Below are positions 1-9,950 of a DNA stretch of 28,262 nucleotides, piece after piece. The position numbers were made by a program, and so were the translations under genes. This DNA is from Phallusia fumigata (taxonomy: Eukaryota > Chordata > Ascidiacea > Phlebobranchia > Ascidiidae). The first letter of the stretch is position 1; each line of letters opens with the position of its first letter. The notes under the pieces are model-generated. The model was not told the origin of the DNA, did no database searches, and was given only the letters and a program-made list of their open reading frames with translations. The stretch spans positions 1 through 28,262 of the forward strand of contig QXVZ01032977.1 of assembly GCA_008931825.1 (NCBI GenBank), given 5' to 3'.

Positions 1-1838
1 GTGGTAGTGTATGTGGAATGAAAATATCGAGAACGCCACCTCTCTAGTTGTATGCTAAATTTGTTTTGGTCCTTCGAGTCTCTGTTCAGAAATTTAACCA
101 CAAGTCAAAACGATTCTAAATAAAGGATAAATACTGTTATTTTCCATCTCAATAAAGGACAAGGACAAATAGAGCTGAATAAAGGATTTTCCTTTGAAAT
201 AAGGACAACAAACTGTTGTGGAACTCATACAAACCAGGCAACGCTGTTTCAAAGTCAGTGACAAACATATACATTAGGAACGGTGCGTTTCCTGTTGCGC
301 ATGTGTCGCTGTTGATATTTTTCTCTGTTGTAGAAATCAAAATTTACCAAAAAAGGTTGCTATTTTGCAAATTGTGATCACCACAAACGTTTTTTTCTAA
401 ACCTTCACATATGGAACCACAAGCCTGTTTGTTTTCATAATACTGTGCCGTTCAGGAATAACTTTGCAGTTTGACTTGACAGCTGTGTTGTCACCAAGCT
501 AAAAAATATCACAATTTTATGCTGCGCTTGCACTTTTTTGCCATCAAACTAAAAAGAACTCATTTTCAAGATTGGCTTTCAGTTTTATTGTCACTCATAT
601 TTTTAGTTTTTAACATCACAATGCAAAAACTAATAGGCAAAACTGTGCCAATAATGATTTTCACAGGTAATGTAGGGTTATGTTGTTACTAAAGAACAGC
701 AGTCATGCATATAAAACGTTTTTTAGAACCAACACGTATCCTTGCATATAATTTAAACTTTAATTGATTAAAATTCAACACACATTTGTGAAACAGGTAA
801 AAAAACACATCATGAGGCAACAGCAACAAAAGCTTTTGTGTTAAAAGGTAAACAGCAAGTTGCCATCCAATTATAGTAGATACTGAGACAGCCCCAGAAT
901 ATGGTGAACACAATTTGCTACCTAAGTGGATTTAGCAAAGGCAGCTTTTTGTGAAGAAAAATGAAAATTATTTGAAAATAATTGACCCTTCCAAATTAGT
1001 TCATTTATAACAAGGTACATTTTCCAGTTTGTGTTTTTAAAATGAACCACTTTGATATTAGATTGCAAATTAAAGATTGAAATCAATGAAATGAGGGCTA
1101 CGTAGCGGAATTGAAGACGGACCTTCACCAGTTTTGTCTGGTAGAAAAACACAAAGATATTGTAAAATACAAACAAGCAACTAACATGAAAAACACAAAT
1201 TTACTTTTGAACCTGGGACCGCATTGGTTAGTTTTTAAATAATCCCCATATCTTTCCTAATCATTTACTACAAACAATTTGATTATCCCAGAAGTTCCTT
1301 AACAGTGAAACAGACCTGACATCACAGCCTTAAAATAAAACACCCATTTAACGGCAACCTTTGATGGAATGAGGCCCATAGAAGCGAGCAGTGATGACCA
1401 GCACATTACTGAACCTAGAGTCAATCAAAAGCACTATAGATCATGCAGTGAGTTACAAAAGTAATTTTTCACCTATTTTCCCTTGTTACCCATTTTTGTT
1501 TAGACCAAATTTTTATTCCCACAATTGATCAAAATCATGTTTTTCTGTTTTGCTATTTCTGCCATACTCAATGTAAAAAAGTTCCATTTTTAGCTAACAG
1601 GTTCAGCTAATTACCAACCGGCTACTATGTCATTACCCACAAGGTTAAGAAACTCTGTGCTAATCTTGTGTGGAACTTAAACCCACAAGAGGAGCCTTTA
1701 GGTGGCTGGTACTCCAACTGAGCCATGCAGGCTTGCTGGTGTGGTTTGCCAAATGTCAAAAACATACGATGCTGCATGTTTTCGATGACAACCCACGAAA
1801 CTTCAGTCTTTAACTTTTAATGACAGAATATACTTGGC
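1..1838. other. Non-coding flank downstream of FPGS
   Basis: I find no convincing gene here; the short open frames lack family motifs and splice context. The first 210 bases hold several scattered copies of an AATAAAGGA-like word (around 119-205). The part just below 1838 is the expected 3' UTR side of the minus-strand FPGS exon. A tRNA-like SINE head near 1665-1737 is listed separately. Otherwise AT-rich DNA. Confidence 0.5.
1665..1737 (-). repeat. tRNA-like SINE head or degenerate tRNA
   Basis: On the minus strand there is a perfect pol III A box (TGGCTCAGTTGG, plus positions 1714-1725) followed at normal tRNA spacing by a near-consensus B box (GGGTTTAAGTTCC, 1672-1684). A T-arm-like stem with a 7-base loop and a weak anticodon-like stem can be drawn. 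The acceptor stem does not pair and the residue before the anticodon is not T, so a functional tRNA is unlikely. A tRNA-derived SINE or tRNA pseudogene fits better. Confidence 0.45.
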
Positions 1839-2382
1839 CTAATCATTTAAGTTGGGTTTCAAAACTCTTAGACACCCACCGACCAAATGCAGACTGCCAG
1901 TAACCAGCACCTGCAGATGATCAAAACCACAAGGACGGTTCGGCCATTCTGTCTCTAAACACAGCGGCAGTGCAAGCTCATGCAGTTTGTCGTCTCTGCC
2001 ATTCGACATCCAGGCGATTGCATCTGCAATGCACGCGAACACTGACGACTGTTGTGCAACAATCGGATCATTGTTGTCTTTGCACAGGGCACTCCACTCG
2101 TCTTTGTTTTGAAGAACTTGTGCCAGACGTGATTCAACAGGGCATTGCAGGTTGTTTTGATCGTTGAGGTGTGAAGGCAATAGTGTTGCAATGTTTGGCA
2201 CAAAAAGCGTCCTGGAAAAGTTGCAGGGGTATAAAGTTGATAGAAAACTGTAGGCATCACGGTTTTTAGTGACATTGAAGATCAGTATTTTGGTGCAAGG
2301 TTTCGACAACTTCACAGCCTCTGCTGTTGATTCTTGCTCGAACCAATCAGTAGCACATCTCACGCTTCGCATGGNTCTTGTG
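1839..2382 (-). CDS. FPGS: Folylpolyglutamate synthase, C-terminal exon (partial)
   Basis: FPGS is the ATP-dependent ligase that adds glutamates to folates in cytosol and mitochondria, retaining them in the cell. This exon encodes about 180 C-terminal residues of the Mur-ligase-type C-terminal domain. Diagnostic stretches are DWFEQES, the strand KILIFNVTKNRDA, FSRTLFVPNI, and near the end HLQVLVTGSLHLVGG, which matches the conserved end of animal FPGS. The exon start is set by an AG acceptor on the minus strand just above 2382; the previous exon should supply two bases of a His codon (family motif HTxxSM). An undetermined base (N) at 2375 falls inside that motif, which looks one residue short. 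The frame is open from there to the stop at 1839. No other FPGS exon is recognisable up to gene 1, so this is either the last exon of a gene split by a long intron or assembly break, or an isolated fragment. Confidence 0.85.
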
Positions 2383-3358
2383 CTGGTTACGTATTAACGT
2401 CCATGCAAAGCTTTTGCGAAAAATCAACAACATTGTTTGCTGCAGCCGTACTTAATGGGGCTTCCCCGCCATGCTATTGACGAAAATCCTGTCGCGTGTC
2501 GCGAAACGCAAGAATAAAGGAAGAAAAAGGTTTTAGCAAAAGCTTTCGATACAGTAAGAGGGAAGCACAGTGAAATATGTCACTATGTTTGCGAACAAAG
2601 CACAACCCAAAATGTGTCGTACGCGAAATCCCTAATCGCCGTTCGGCACGTACTTGATTGTGCTCAGGGTTGCCAGGCGTTTTTTCGGCCAAATTTCAGA
2701 AGTTTGGCCGAATTTCAAATCCCTTGGCCGAAATTTGGGTTCGCCGAGAAAATAAATTTGGCCGAATTTTTCTTTGATCATTGTATTGCAAAACCAAGCC
2801 AATTTACTGTCACATTTTAGCAATCTGGCCACTTTATAAAGGCAGTTCATGTTTCCGTGGGCCACAAGTTTCCATATGCACACAAATTGCTTCTTATCTT
2901 ACGTAGTGTTTTTGTTTTGCGTTGGCTTAGCTTTCCAAATTTCTACCGTTAGTTGAAACTTGTGTCTACATCTGGCATTGAAAACAAGGACATTTTAGTG
3001 TTAAACAATCTGTTTGCTCTTGAAAGTACAATCTGGCAAAACAATTTGGCAAAATTTAAAATTTAAACCTAGCAACCCTGATTGTGCCTTGTGCGTGCCA
3101 CGTACCTCGTTACACCATACAACAGCGCCGTACCTTGTGATGATTTTGGCTGCGTACCGAACTGCCATCCATTATCAAGGATAGGACACGTACCGTACGT
3201 GGTGTTGGTTTTACTAAATATTTAGTAGTCTCTGGTCACACAGTCCAGTGTTTATATACACGGTTTCGCATCAGCAGACACGTATTTTTCCCAGCCAATC
3301 ATATCGGTTTGTGTCGTTATCAGCTAATCCAGCATAAAATGGCTAGGTCGCAACGCAA
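2383..3358. other. Spacer between FPGS exon and MITE
   Basis: No exon recognised on either strand. Around 2685-2785 the word TTGGCCGAA recurs at uneven spacing, giving a locally repetitive stretch. Around 3105-3205 several GTACC/CGTACG words cluster, including a short palindrome near 3190-3200. Open frames here show no domain signal. Confidence 0.45.
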
Positions 3359-3466
3359 GGGGCCCTTTAAAACATAAAGTGTCGCATTTACCGCATGTAT
3401 CCCATATACACCGCATGTAGCGCATGTACCCGTATAGCGCATATGCGATATGTTTTAAATGGCCCC
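3359..3466. mobile_element. Short MITE with about 20-bp terminal inverted repeats
   Basis: The left arm GGGGCCCTTTAAAACATA (from 3359) is matched in inverted orientation by the right arm ending GGCCCC at 3466, with one or two mismatches. The interior holds several copies of CCGCATGTA-like words. The heptamer GGTCGCA lies just left (3346-3352) and just right (3467-3473), possibly an imperfectly placed target duplication. About 108 bp, so a non-autonomous element. Confidence 0.6.
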
Positions 3467-3761
3467 GGTCGCAGGTCATACTATCTTCTACGAAGTTTAA
3501 AATAGGGTGATGTGAAATTTGATTTTTTTTATCTTCGGCCTAAACCAACCATTGTTAACTATAAAAGTGCCAAGTATTTGGAAACACATCAAACTATGAA
3601 GCATGAACTGAACACAATGTTTTGATTTGCCTGCTGGTTTTATGTGTGAATATGGAAACTCGGATTACTAGGATTATCGTGGAACGATGCACTTGGACTA
3701 TTTTTGGGATTTTATTCATATTGTACTGTTACCATGCCAACCTTATTAATCAGACCTAACA

Positions 3762-6700
3762 ATGGCTTCGTTCAAAGATGTAAGTATTTCATTATGTTGG
3801 TTTTGGACTTTTGCAAAACTTGGCTGAAACCTAACTTTTGAGCAAAAACACGACACCAAACAATTGACAAATGACGAATGAAAACACACTTGATAAGCCA
3901 TTAACAGACTCAGAAATACCAATGCCAGTGAAACTAAACTTTTTTTGTTCAGGGTATAATGTTTTATAATGTTTTTTTCAATCTCCGGCTTTGTGATTGT
4001 TTTAATGCAAGTGTGTCGCTGCAATTTATTTCACCAAGTGAAATAAACTCAACTCAATGTTGAGCAACATTGAAAACAAGTTTACTTTCATTTGCAATAT
4101 ATTTAAATGATTTTCTCTTGAAGCTAACTGTAAATTAAATGCAACGCTAAATACTATGGTGATCTGGTCCACCAGTGGCTGACATATGCAGCAGGCAGCA
4201 ATGTCTGTAATTCAACTTTTAGCAGGCTTACCACCAATTCTGTGTAGCTTAGTTGCTTGAATGGATACATAAATCTTTTTGTGTGTATGACTGTGCATGT
4301 GCAATTGGCAAACAAGAGGGGGGGAACCTCTTTGCTATACCTGGCTGCGTCATAGACTTGATTGGTATTTCCCAGCTTTCTTGGTCACCGAGGTGTGGGG
4401 GGGGGATGGCCCAAATAAACATATCAAAGTGGGACAAGACTAAAAATTGGTTCGGAACCACTGCTTTTCACCAACACAGTGTTTGTGCTTAGTCTGCTGA
4501 CAAACTTGTTTTAAACAGTTTCAGGAATTCAGCCCTGATGACATTTTGTGTGATCCCAAATCTCACAGGGCAGGTCGTGGCGGCAATGCTAATTTGATAG
4601 TAGGATATCACAAGGTTCTGCAGAAAGTTGTTGCTGTTAAAATCTATGGCGCCACTGACGTAATACAAGATGAATCTCTAATTGTACAAAGGTGAGTTAT
4701 TATGTCCTATGCGAACAATTTCTTTCAGCAGCAACTGCAGTAAAGTGTTTAATTTTTCAGTGTCAAAGATGAAATAAAACATATGCAGATACAAGTCACC
4801 GAAATGTTGTCAAAGTGTTTGGCTTTGTTAAATGGCTATTCCATTTTGGCATTGTTATGGAATATTGCAAAGGCGGAGACTTAAGAACATTACTATTCAC
4901 ACCAAATGTTGAGATGGAAACTGGTGTGATTGTTCGAATTTTAGCTGAAATAGCAAAAGGATTGGCATTCCTACACAGCCTACCTGGGCAGCATTTGGTA
5001 CATGGGAACATTAAACCTGAAAACATCCTACTGACAAAAAACTTACATTCAAAACTATGTGACTTTGGAAATGCTGAACTAATATCTCTAACTGAAGTCT
5101 TTTCAAGGGGTAAAAAACTGAAACCCAATTTTACGCCCATTTACACTGCCCCAGAAAAACTAATAGACGAACAAATGGCACCGACAAAAGAACTAGACGT
5201 ATATGCATTTGCCATTTCAACTTATGTAGTGCTTTCACGTCAGCTACCTTTTTTACGAGAGCATTGGTCAAAAACTACCAGCTCAATAATTGAAGGTAAA
5301 CGGCCTGACTGTGGGAAAATCTTCGAAAGGATGCAGAATTTAAGCAACGAGGACAGAAAAACCATAGAAACAATCAAGGAAATAATGATAAAATGTTGGG
5401 ACCAGGATCCTATAAAACGCCTGAGTATGACTGAAGTTGCAAATAAATTGCAACATTTACTTCATCAGCAAGACACAGCTGCTCTACATCAACAAGTGAA
5501 AAAAGTTGCAAGAGCTTTTGATTTTGAAAAGTATGATTTCTTTATTCAGGGTCAACTATTCGCACTAAACTTGTTTTCATTTTCAACACAAGCATATTTC
5601 ATAGGTAAGTTTAGAAGATTAAAACATACACAATTTAGGCCATATCACTGTATGCCATGTATGTGGGAATTGCATTTTTGAATCATAACTGGCCTTCTAA
5701 GCATTCCCAACAGCATCTGGGACACATCAGTGGCTGTCATGGGCTTGTATCCTAACTAGACTCGTTTTAGAGCCTGAACATTGCTAAATACTTGAAAGAC
5801 ATGCCCTTTATGCCCCTTTCGCATCGTCTGTAAAATCCTGCATATATTACATAGCCAGCCTATGTATGTGACTGTTGTGGCATATAAGGTTTGGGATGTC
5901 TGTAAAATCCACTTGACTTCTGTGGCCACCTTGAAGTTCTGCATTCTAGCTGTTGCCAACCTGCATATACTACGTGGCCAGCCTATGTATACTCTGTGAC
6001 TGCTGTGGCCGACTTTAGATGGTGCATGCTAGCTGTGACCAACTTCCATGTAATGTTTGACTGATGTTACCATTTTTTTAGGTTTACCATTGTTTTACAG
6101 AACAAAGTCCTCCCGATTTCCATCATGGAAAATACACGTCAAAAAACATTCGCTCCATGCAAAAAGTATTTGATAAATGCTTCGAAGTTTCCGATTCTTC
6201 AATGTCACTAAAAAAAACTGGTGAATTACATTGATGCGAAATAGTGCTAGTTACATAATTTAAATCTAGGCACCATTTGTACCAAACTGTCAGTAACATG
6301 TTACATGCCACTAAATATGTTTTGAATTTCTTGTTTCAACCCTTTTTCTAGAAAAACTTTAATTGTCACTGTGATAGACCTCTTTACTATGATAGTCCTC
6401 TTATAAAGGGGACACCTATTGTTTTTATTTTTTCTGTTCAATGTCACTTTGCCCATTTCTTTTGCCCAGCATAGGGGTGCACAACCTGTGGCCGCATGTG
6501 GCTGCAGGTACTAATAAATGCAGCTGTGCACATGTACGTTAAAGTATATGCAATGGCGGCCATGCATTACTAAAGACTCGGCTGGTAAAAAGTTATTTTA
6601 TTTTAGAAATTAGCTTGCTTTAAAACAAGTTTAATTGACAAGGTGGCAAAACAACCTACACATAAATAGTTTTGGGTTTTGCATGTGGCGATGTTTATGA

Positions 6701-9700
6701 CGTCAAACTGGCAATTGTTTGGCAATGCATCACAATGATATTATGCAGTAATAAATGATGATTACAAAGCAATTGTAATATTGTGGGTCTTTGCCAAGTT
6801 TCAAAACGTCACAATTGAGTGTGTGGTGACGTACATCTGTCACCTTACATTTTTTGTAACTCAGCGTGTATGTGGTGGCCGTGAATAAAATAATGTATGT
6901 AATGCGGCCGGCAATAGCAAAAAGGTTGTGCACCCCTGGTCTAGAAAAAGTTGTTTAAATTTCTTTTAAATTGCACACATGATAGATGAGTATCACTAGT
7001 TAATCATTGTAACTTGGGGTTTCTCTAAAATGGCAAGGTGGGTGCTTCCCCCGTTTAATAGTGCATTCAAGTGTGTCGCACGAGGAGATTTCGGTGTCTT
7101 TAAAATCTACTTGGTTTGCTTGGTTCGCTTGGTACTTCGTTTGTATCTGCATTTTTCAATTTTAATTATTTTACTAATCTCACCCATTGACCCCAATAGC
7201 ACTAACTGTCAACGGTAATAACAAAAACTGCAAGTTTTATCCTATTCAAATGCATTATCTTCTGTATGTGCGGTACCGAGCGCAACAACAAGCTTCTTCG
7301 TGCGACATGAAAGGGGAATCACCCACCTTGCCATTTTAGAGGAACCGGTTGTTTTTGGTAGTTTAATTTATGGAAAGTATTTAAACATTTTTTTCATTTT
7401 CTCATTAGATAAACCTGATATTCTTGCTGACACTGAGACCATAACGGATTCAATTGAAATTTGTGTAAGTTTCAAAGTTTGCAAACAGAATTGTTTGAAA
7501 TTGAATTGCTTTTGAGATAAACATACACTTGCAACAGGATGATCTGTGCATAACAGCAAAAGTTGGTGAAGGCGGTGGAACATTTGAGGTTGGAGGCTGC
7601 AAAGTTATTATTCCACCTAATGCTATGCAGAAAGATGTTGAAATTGAAATTACCTGCGATCATGATGCAAAAATTGACAATGTTGTAGGTGTATGCTAGT
7701 TATGTGTATGTGGCCACAGTAAACTTCTGACAATATGTTTATACAGCACTGTTCTTGAACAAATATTGTCTGTAAGGTTAAAGTTTGAGGATTTCTGTAC
7801 CAAGTAAATGTATTGTGTTGAGTAAATGATAAACAAACCACAATGGCAGTCACGCTCATTGGAAAACAGACATTTAATGTCAGCTTTTTTGCACTGGTAA
7901 ATGTCCATAAAATATGATTGTTTTCGTTTAATTAAGAAACGATTGACACCTTTGCTGCGATGCAAACCACACGGATTAACATTTGGGAGCAAAATTGAAA
8001 TTTTTCTGCCAACCATCTATCGTACTGAAAAAGATTCACTCACAGTGGCAGTAAGCTATGCACTAACAATTAAAAAAAATAGAAAAAAACATAACCAACC
8101 TTTTTTTGTAAGGTACGGAGGGCCAGAGATGAATTTTCTGCTTTTGAGACTATTCGAAAGGACTTGCTTCGCAATAAAACAGAAAGTTTTAAATTTTTTA
8201 CAGACCAGTTTTCACTGTAAGTATTATATATGAGGTAAACAATATTTACAGGTGATATGATTTTTTCGTAACTGTATTTTTTTCAAGATTTGATGTCATT
8301 CTGTTTCGCTTCAAACAAAAGGTCAAGTTGTTGAGGGAAAAGGTTTTGATACTTGGTGTGAGTCCTGACCCAGCAGATGCTCCAGTGAAAATTGTTTGTT
8401 CTGTGTTGGTGTGCCACAACAAAGATCCAGCAAAGTCTCTAAACAACATGAACAAAATTATGGAAACAAACTTTTTGCTAAAGTGAGTTTTATACCATAA
8501 ATAACTGTGGAACTGAAGTAGACTATTTGGATATCAATTCATTTCATGTGCTTAGTGTTTTTTTTCAGGTAATTCTATTGCTTAATACGCAGTTGTTTCT
8601 TTTTGTTTAAAGCTTAAGGGCTGCAGAGTTATATGGGATACTAACTGGATTTTTAGGAGTCGCATTCCATTTTTTAGGGCTTCAAAATTCACTTTTTGAC
8701 AAAATAGTGAAAACTTGACAAAAAATAGCCTAAAAGCATTGCCAACACCTTCTGAAAATTTCGCGATGAAAAACAATTAAAAATCTCGTTTGGCTTTAGA
8801 ACTTGGAGTTGCATAAAAATACTTGAACTCCCTTACTTGACAAAGAAGTGATATAAAGTAATATTGAAAGGTTTGAAACCCTTTAACTATTTAACAAGAA
8901 ATACGGCACTTTTATGAATTTAACTTAACTGTAAGGTTGAAATTACTCATTTAATTCCTCTTCCGTTGGCAACCACCGATTTAACTGTCTAATTTCAAAG
9001 GTATGAGGACAGAGAATTGGATGTGCAGTTAACCGGTGAACACCTAAACGTTGTGACGGCAGAGATTAAAGATGCCCAGTGTGCAAGAGACGAAACTCGT
9101 TTCACTTTGCAAAAGAACAATGGGGAGGGTTGGATCAGCGATGTTGTAGAAATTTGTGTCACCTCCAAATCTCGAGAAACATTAGTTAAAAAGAATGTGC
9201 CGATTACAAAAAAGGATAGAGGTATGCTGTGTTTTAACACACAGAATTATTAGCTTTATTTTAAAAAAAGCTTCATTTTGCTGGGGTAAAACCTTACAAA
9301 ATACTTGTTTTCTGTTAACAATTTAAGAATTTTGTTGATATTGCGCCCACCGGAACAATGGTCTTCTTCGTGGTAATAGACAATGGCAAAGCACAGCAGA
9401 ATACCAAATCGAAAGAGTATTGAATTGATTAATATCTTTTCAGGAGGTAAAGGAGGTGTGTAGACAATTTGGGGTGAAACGTCAGTAAAATTACAAGTTG
9501 TTCAACAAAAAATACAACTATTCTGTGTGGTTTTACACCTGAAAGTTATGCAACCCAGTGGACAAAATATTTGTTCAGTTTTTTTCTACCAGTTCAATAT
9601 CAGATAATATACGGTTAATTTTTTCCAGCACATCGCGCACTTCCTGGTGTTCAAAGCAACTTTACTGGTTGCACACTTCAAAGTCCCACAATTGCCGCAA

Positions 9701-9732
9701 GCCTCAGCCACCACGACGGTCGCACCACATAA
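3762..9732 (+). CDS. Gene 1: RIP-like pseudokinase fused to a ZU5-UPA module
   Basis: Ten exons: 3762-3779, 4525-4691 (acceptor could be 4519), 4761-5604, 7409-7464, 7538-7684, 7937-8050, 8113-8216, 8288-8482, 9001-9221, 9629-9732. The start MASFKD ends at a strong GTAAGT donor. The product is about 656 residues: kinase (about 14-305), linker (344-362), ZU5 (about 363-449), UPA (about 450-623), 34-residue tail, stop TAA 9730-9732. All introns are GT-AG and phases join correctly (0,2,1,0,0,0,2,2,1), except that exon 3 is one base short, causing a frameshift near 4786-4792. Family knowledge: ZU5-UPA units act as scaffolds or autoinhibitory parts in UNC5, ankyrin, PIDD and NLRP1/CARD8; RIP kinases are cell-death and inflammation regulators. 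A cytosolic signalling scaffold is my inference; there is no signal peptide or membrane segment. The first exon is the least certain part. Genes 2 and 3 downstream are paralogues of its ZU5-UPA half. Confidence 0.8.
4525..5604 (+). other. Kinase domain of gene 1, TKL/RIPK-like, catalytic Asp replaced
   Basis: The N-lobe in exon 2 has a glycine-loop-like AGRGGNA and the ATP-anchoring lysine in VAVKIY (residue about 45). Exon 3 starts with a helix-C-like segment (VKDEIKHMQ, with the expected Glu), then HRNVVKVFGF, the hinge MEYCKGGDL, HGNIKPEN in the catalytic loop (CAT at 5001), DFG (5061), TAPE in the P+1 region, DVYAFAIS and the C-lobe CWDQDP. The layout resembles RIP kinases within the tyrosine-kinase-like group. 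The catalytic loop reads H-G-N instead of H-R-D: the proton-accepting Asp is Asn (codon 5007-5009). VAIK-type Lys and DFG are intact, so ATP binding may persist with little or no catalysis. Between the helix-C segment and HRNVV the frame slips by one base. Confidence 0.85.
5837..6010. repeat. Partial tandem duplication, period about 123 bp
   Basis: CCTGCATAT followed by a diverged GCCAGCCTATGTAT and a GTGACTG.TGTGGC block occurs from 5837 and again from 5960, with about 80-90% match by eye. The following sequence (TGCATGCTAGCTGTGACCAAC, about 6022) also echoes 5940-5960, so a third partial unit is possible. Confidence 0.6.
6472..6938. mobile_element. hAT-type non-autonomous element
   Basis: AGGGGTGCACAACC at the left end (6473-6486) is repeated exactly in inverted orientation at the right end (6924-6937), and the neighbouring GGCCGCAT word is also inverted. 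The terminus (C/T)AGGGGTGCACAACC is typical of hAT transposon ends. No transposase frame lies between, so this is a deletion derivative of about 467 bp. I could not find a matching 8-bp target duplication. Confidence 0.7.
7018..7346. mobile_element. MITE with long inverted repeats in gene 1 intron 3
   Basis: The 22-mer at 7023-7044 (CTCTAAAATGGCAAGGTGGG plus TG) is matched perfectly in inverted orientation at 7320-7341. The match extends with few mismatches through a TTCCCC block and a GTGTCGCACGA-like block, giving arms of about 60 bp. Length about 329 bp and no coding capacity. It ends about 60 bases before exon 4. Its interior (7208-7256) is similar to the MITE at 20191-20423. Confidence 0.75.
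7538..8050 (+). other. ZU5 domain of gene 1 (exons 5-6)
   Basis: ZU5 is a beta-sandwich fold named for ZO-1 and UNC5. Exon 5 carries the entry motif GEGGGTFEVGGCKVIIPPNA followed by DVEIEI, the counterpart of the GG-x-L-x-x-P...IPPGAL core of ZU5. Exon 6 carries LTPLLRCKPHGLTF and IEIFLP, matching the family's conserved SPxVxxGPHGxxF...V.L.LP end. The intron between 7685 and 7936 is phase 0. The same two-exon split at the same place is seen in all five ZU5 units of the window. Confidence 0.85.
8113..9221 (+). other. UPA-like domain of gene 1 (exons 7-9)
   Basis: Exon 7 ends with SFKFFTDQFS and exon 8 opens with FDVIL, corresponding to the junction strand where PIDD and FIIND proteins have HFS. 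Exon 8 continues VLILGVSPDPADAP and SVLVCHNK; exon 9 gives LDVQLTGEHL, the conserved GEGWISD and a strand-rich end. The order after ZU5 and the HFS-like strand support UPA; sequence match to textbook UPA is weak, so the name rests on position and the junction motif. The His of HFS is Gln here. Confidence 0.65.
9629..9732 (+). other. C-terminal tail exon of gene 1
   Basis: After the phase-1 acceptor at 9628 the exon encodes about 34 residues and ends at TAA 9730-9732. The core GVQSNFTGCTLQSPTIAASL aligns with DVQTSFSHSSFHNATISASL in gene 2 and, more loosely, with the end of gene 3. It alternates hydrophobic and small polar residues, as expected of a beta-forming motif. An ATTAAA lies only 7 bases after the stop; whether it serves as poly(A) signal is unclear. 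Confidence 0.75.
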
Positions 9733-9950
9733 AGTTGAATTAAAACGTTTGCTGTCCACTGTGTATCCATTCCATTCGTCATTTCCTCGACTTGTTTTTT
9801 ATGCAAGATCGCCAATTTTTTAGGATCTTTAAATCCGATGATATTTTTAAGTGATCCTGTATTTCCCATCACAGCTTTTGCTTCTATCACTCTAAAATTT
9901 AGTTGTTTTGCTTGTTTACTGGCAAGATTCAAACCTCTCAGGTCATGATT
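9678..9950 (-). other. Antisense open frame overlapping gene 1 tail, unclear
   Basis: The minus strand is open for about 90 codons. The part outside gene 1 has a protein-like composition (for example KAVMGNTGSLKNIIGFKDPKK and ILHKKQVEEM). There is no ATG at a sensible start, no family I recognise, and no neighbouring minus-strand exon found. It may be a fragment of an old gene or transposon, or chance. The portion below 9733 is simply the complement of the gene 1 tail. Confidence 0.2.

Larger units (their letters stand above)
5605..7408 (+). other. Long intron 3 of gene 1, repeat-rich
   Basis: This 1.8-kb intron separates the kinase exons from the ZU5-UPA exons. It starts GTAAGT and ends TTAG, and both sides are phase 1. 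It contains a 123-bp-period duplication (5837-6010), an hAT-type element (6472-6938) and a MITE with 34-bp inverted repeats (7018-7346), listed separately. No further exon was recognised in it. Confidence 0.75.

Noticed and set aside
1665..1737. Functional tRNA gene on the minus strand
   Set aside because: A and B boxes are good, but the acceptor stem does not pair and the anticodon loop is abnormal.
1955..2275. Open frames on both strands inside the FPGS exon
   Set aside because: They overlap the well-supported FPGS frame and have no family motifs.
4317..4405. G-runs in gene 1 intron 1 as G-quadruplexes
   Set aside because: Only two long runs about 75 bases apart; four nearby runs are needed for a simple quadruplex.
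5605..5681. Reading the kinase frame to its stop at 5679-5681 as a stand-alone kinase gene
   Set aside because: A strong GTAAGT donor follows ATA-G at 5604 and its phase matches exon 4 exactly; the residues after it are not kinase-like. A short alternative isoform cannot be excluded.
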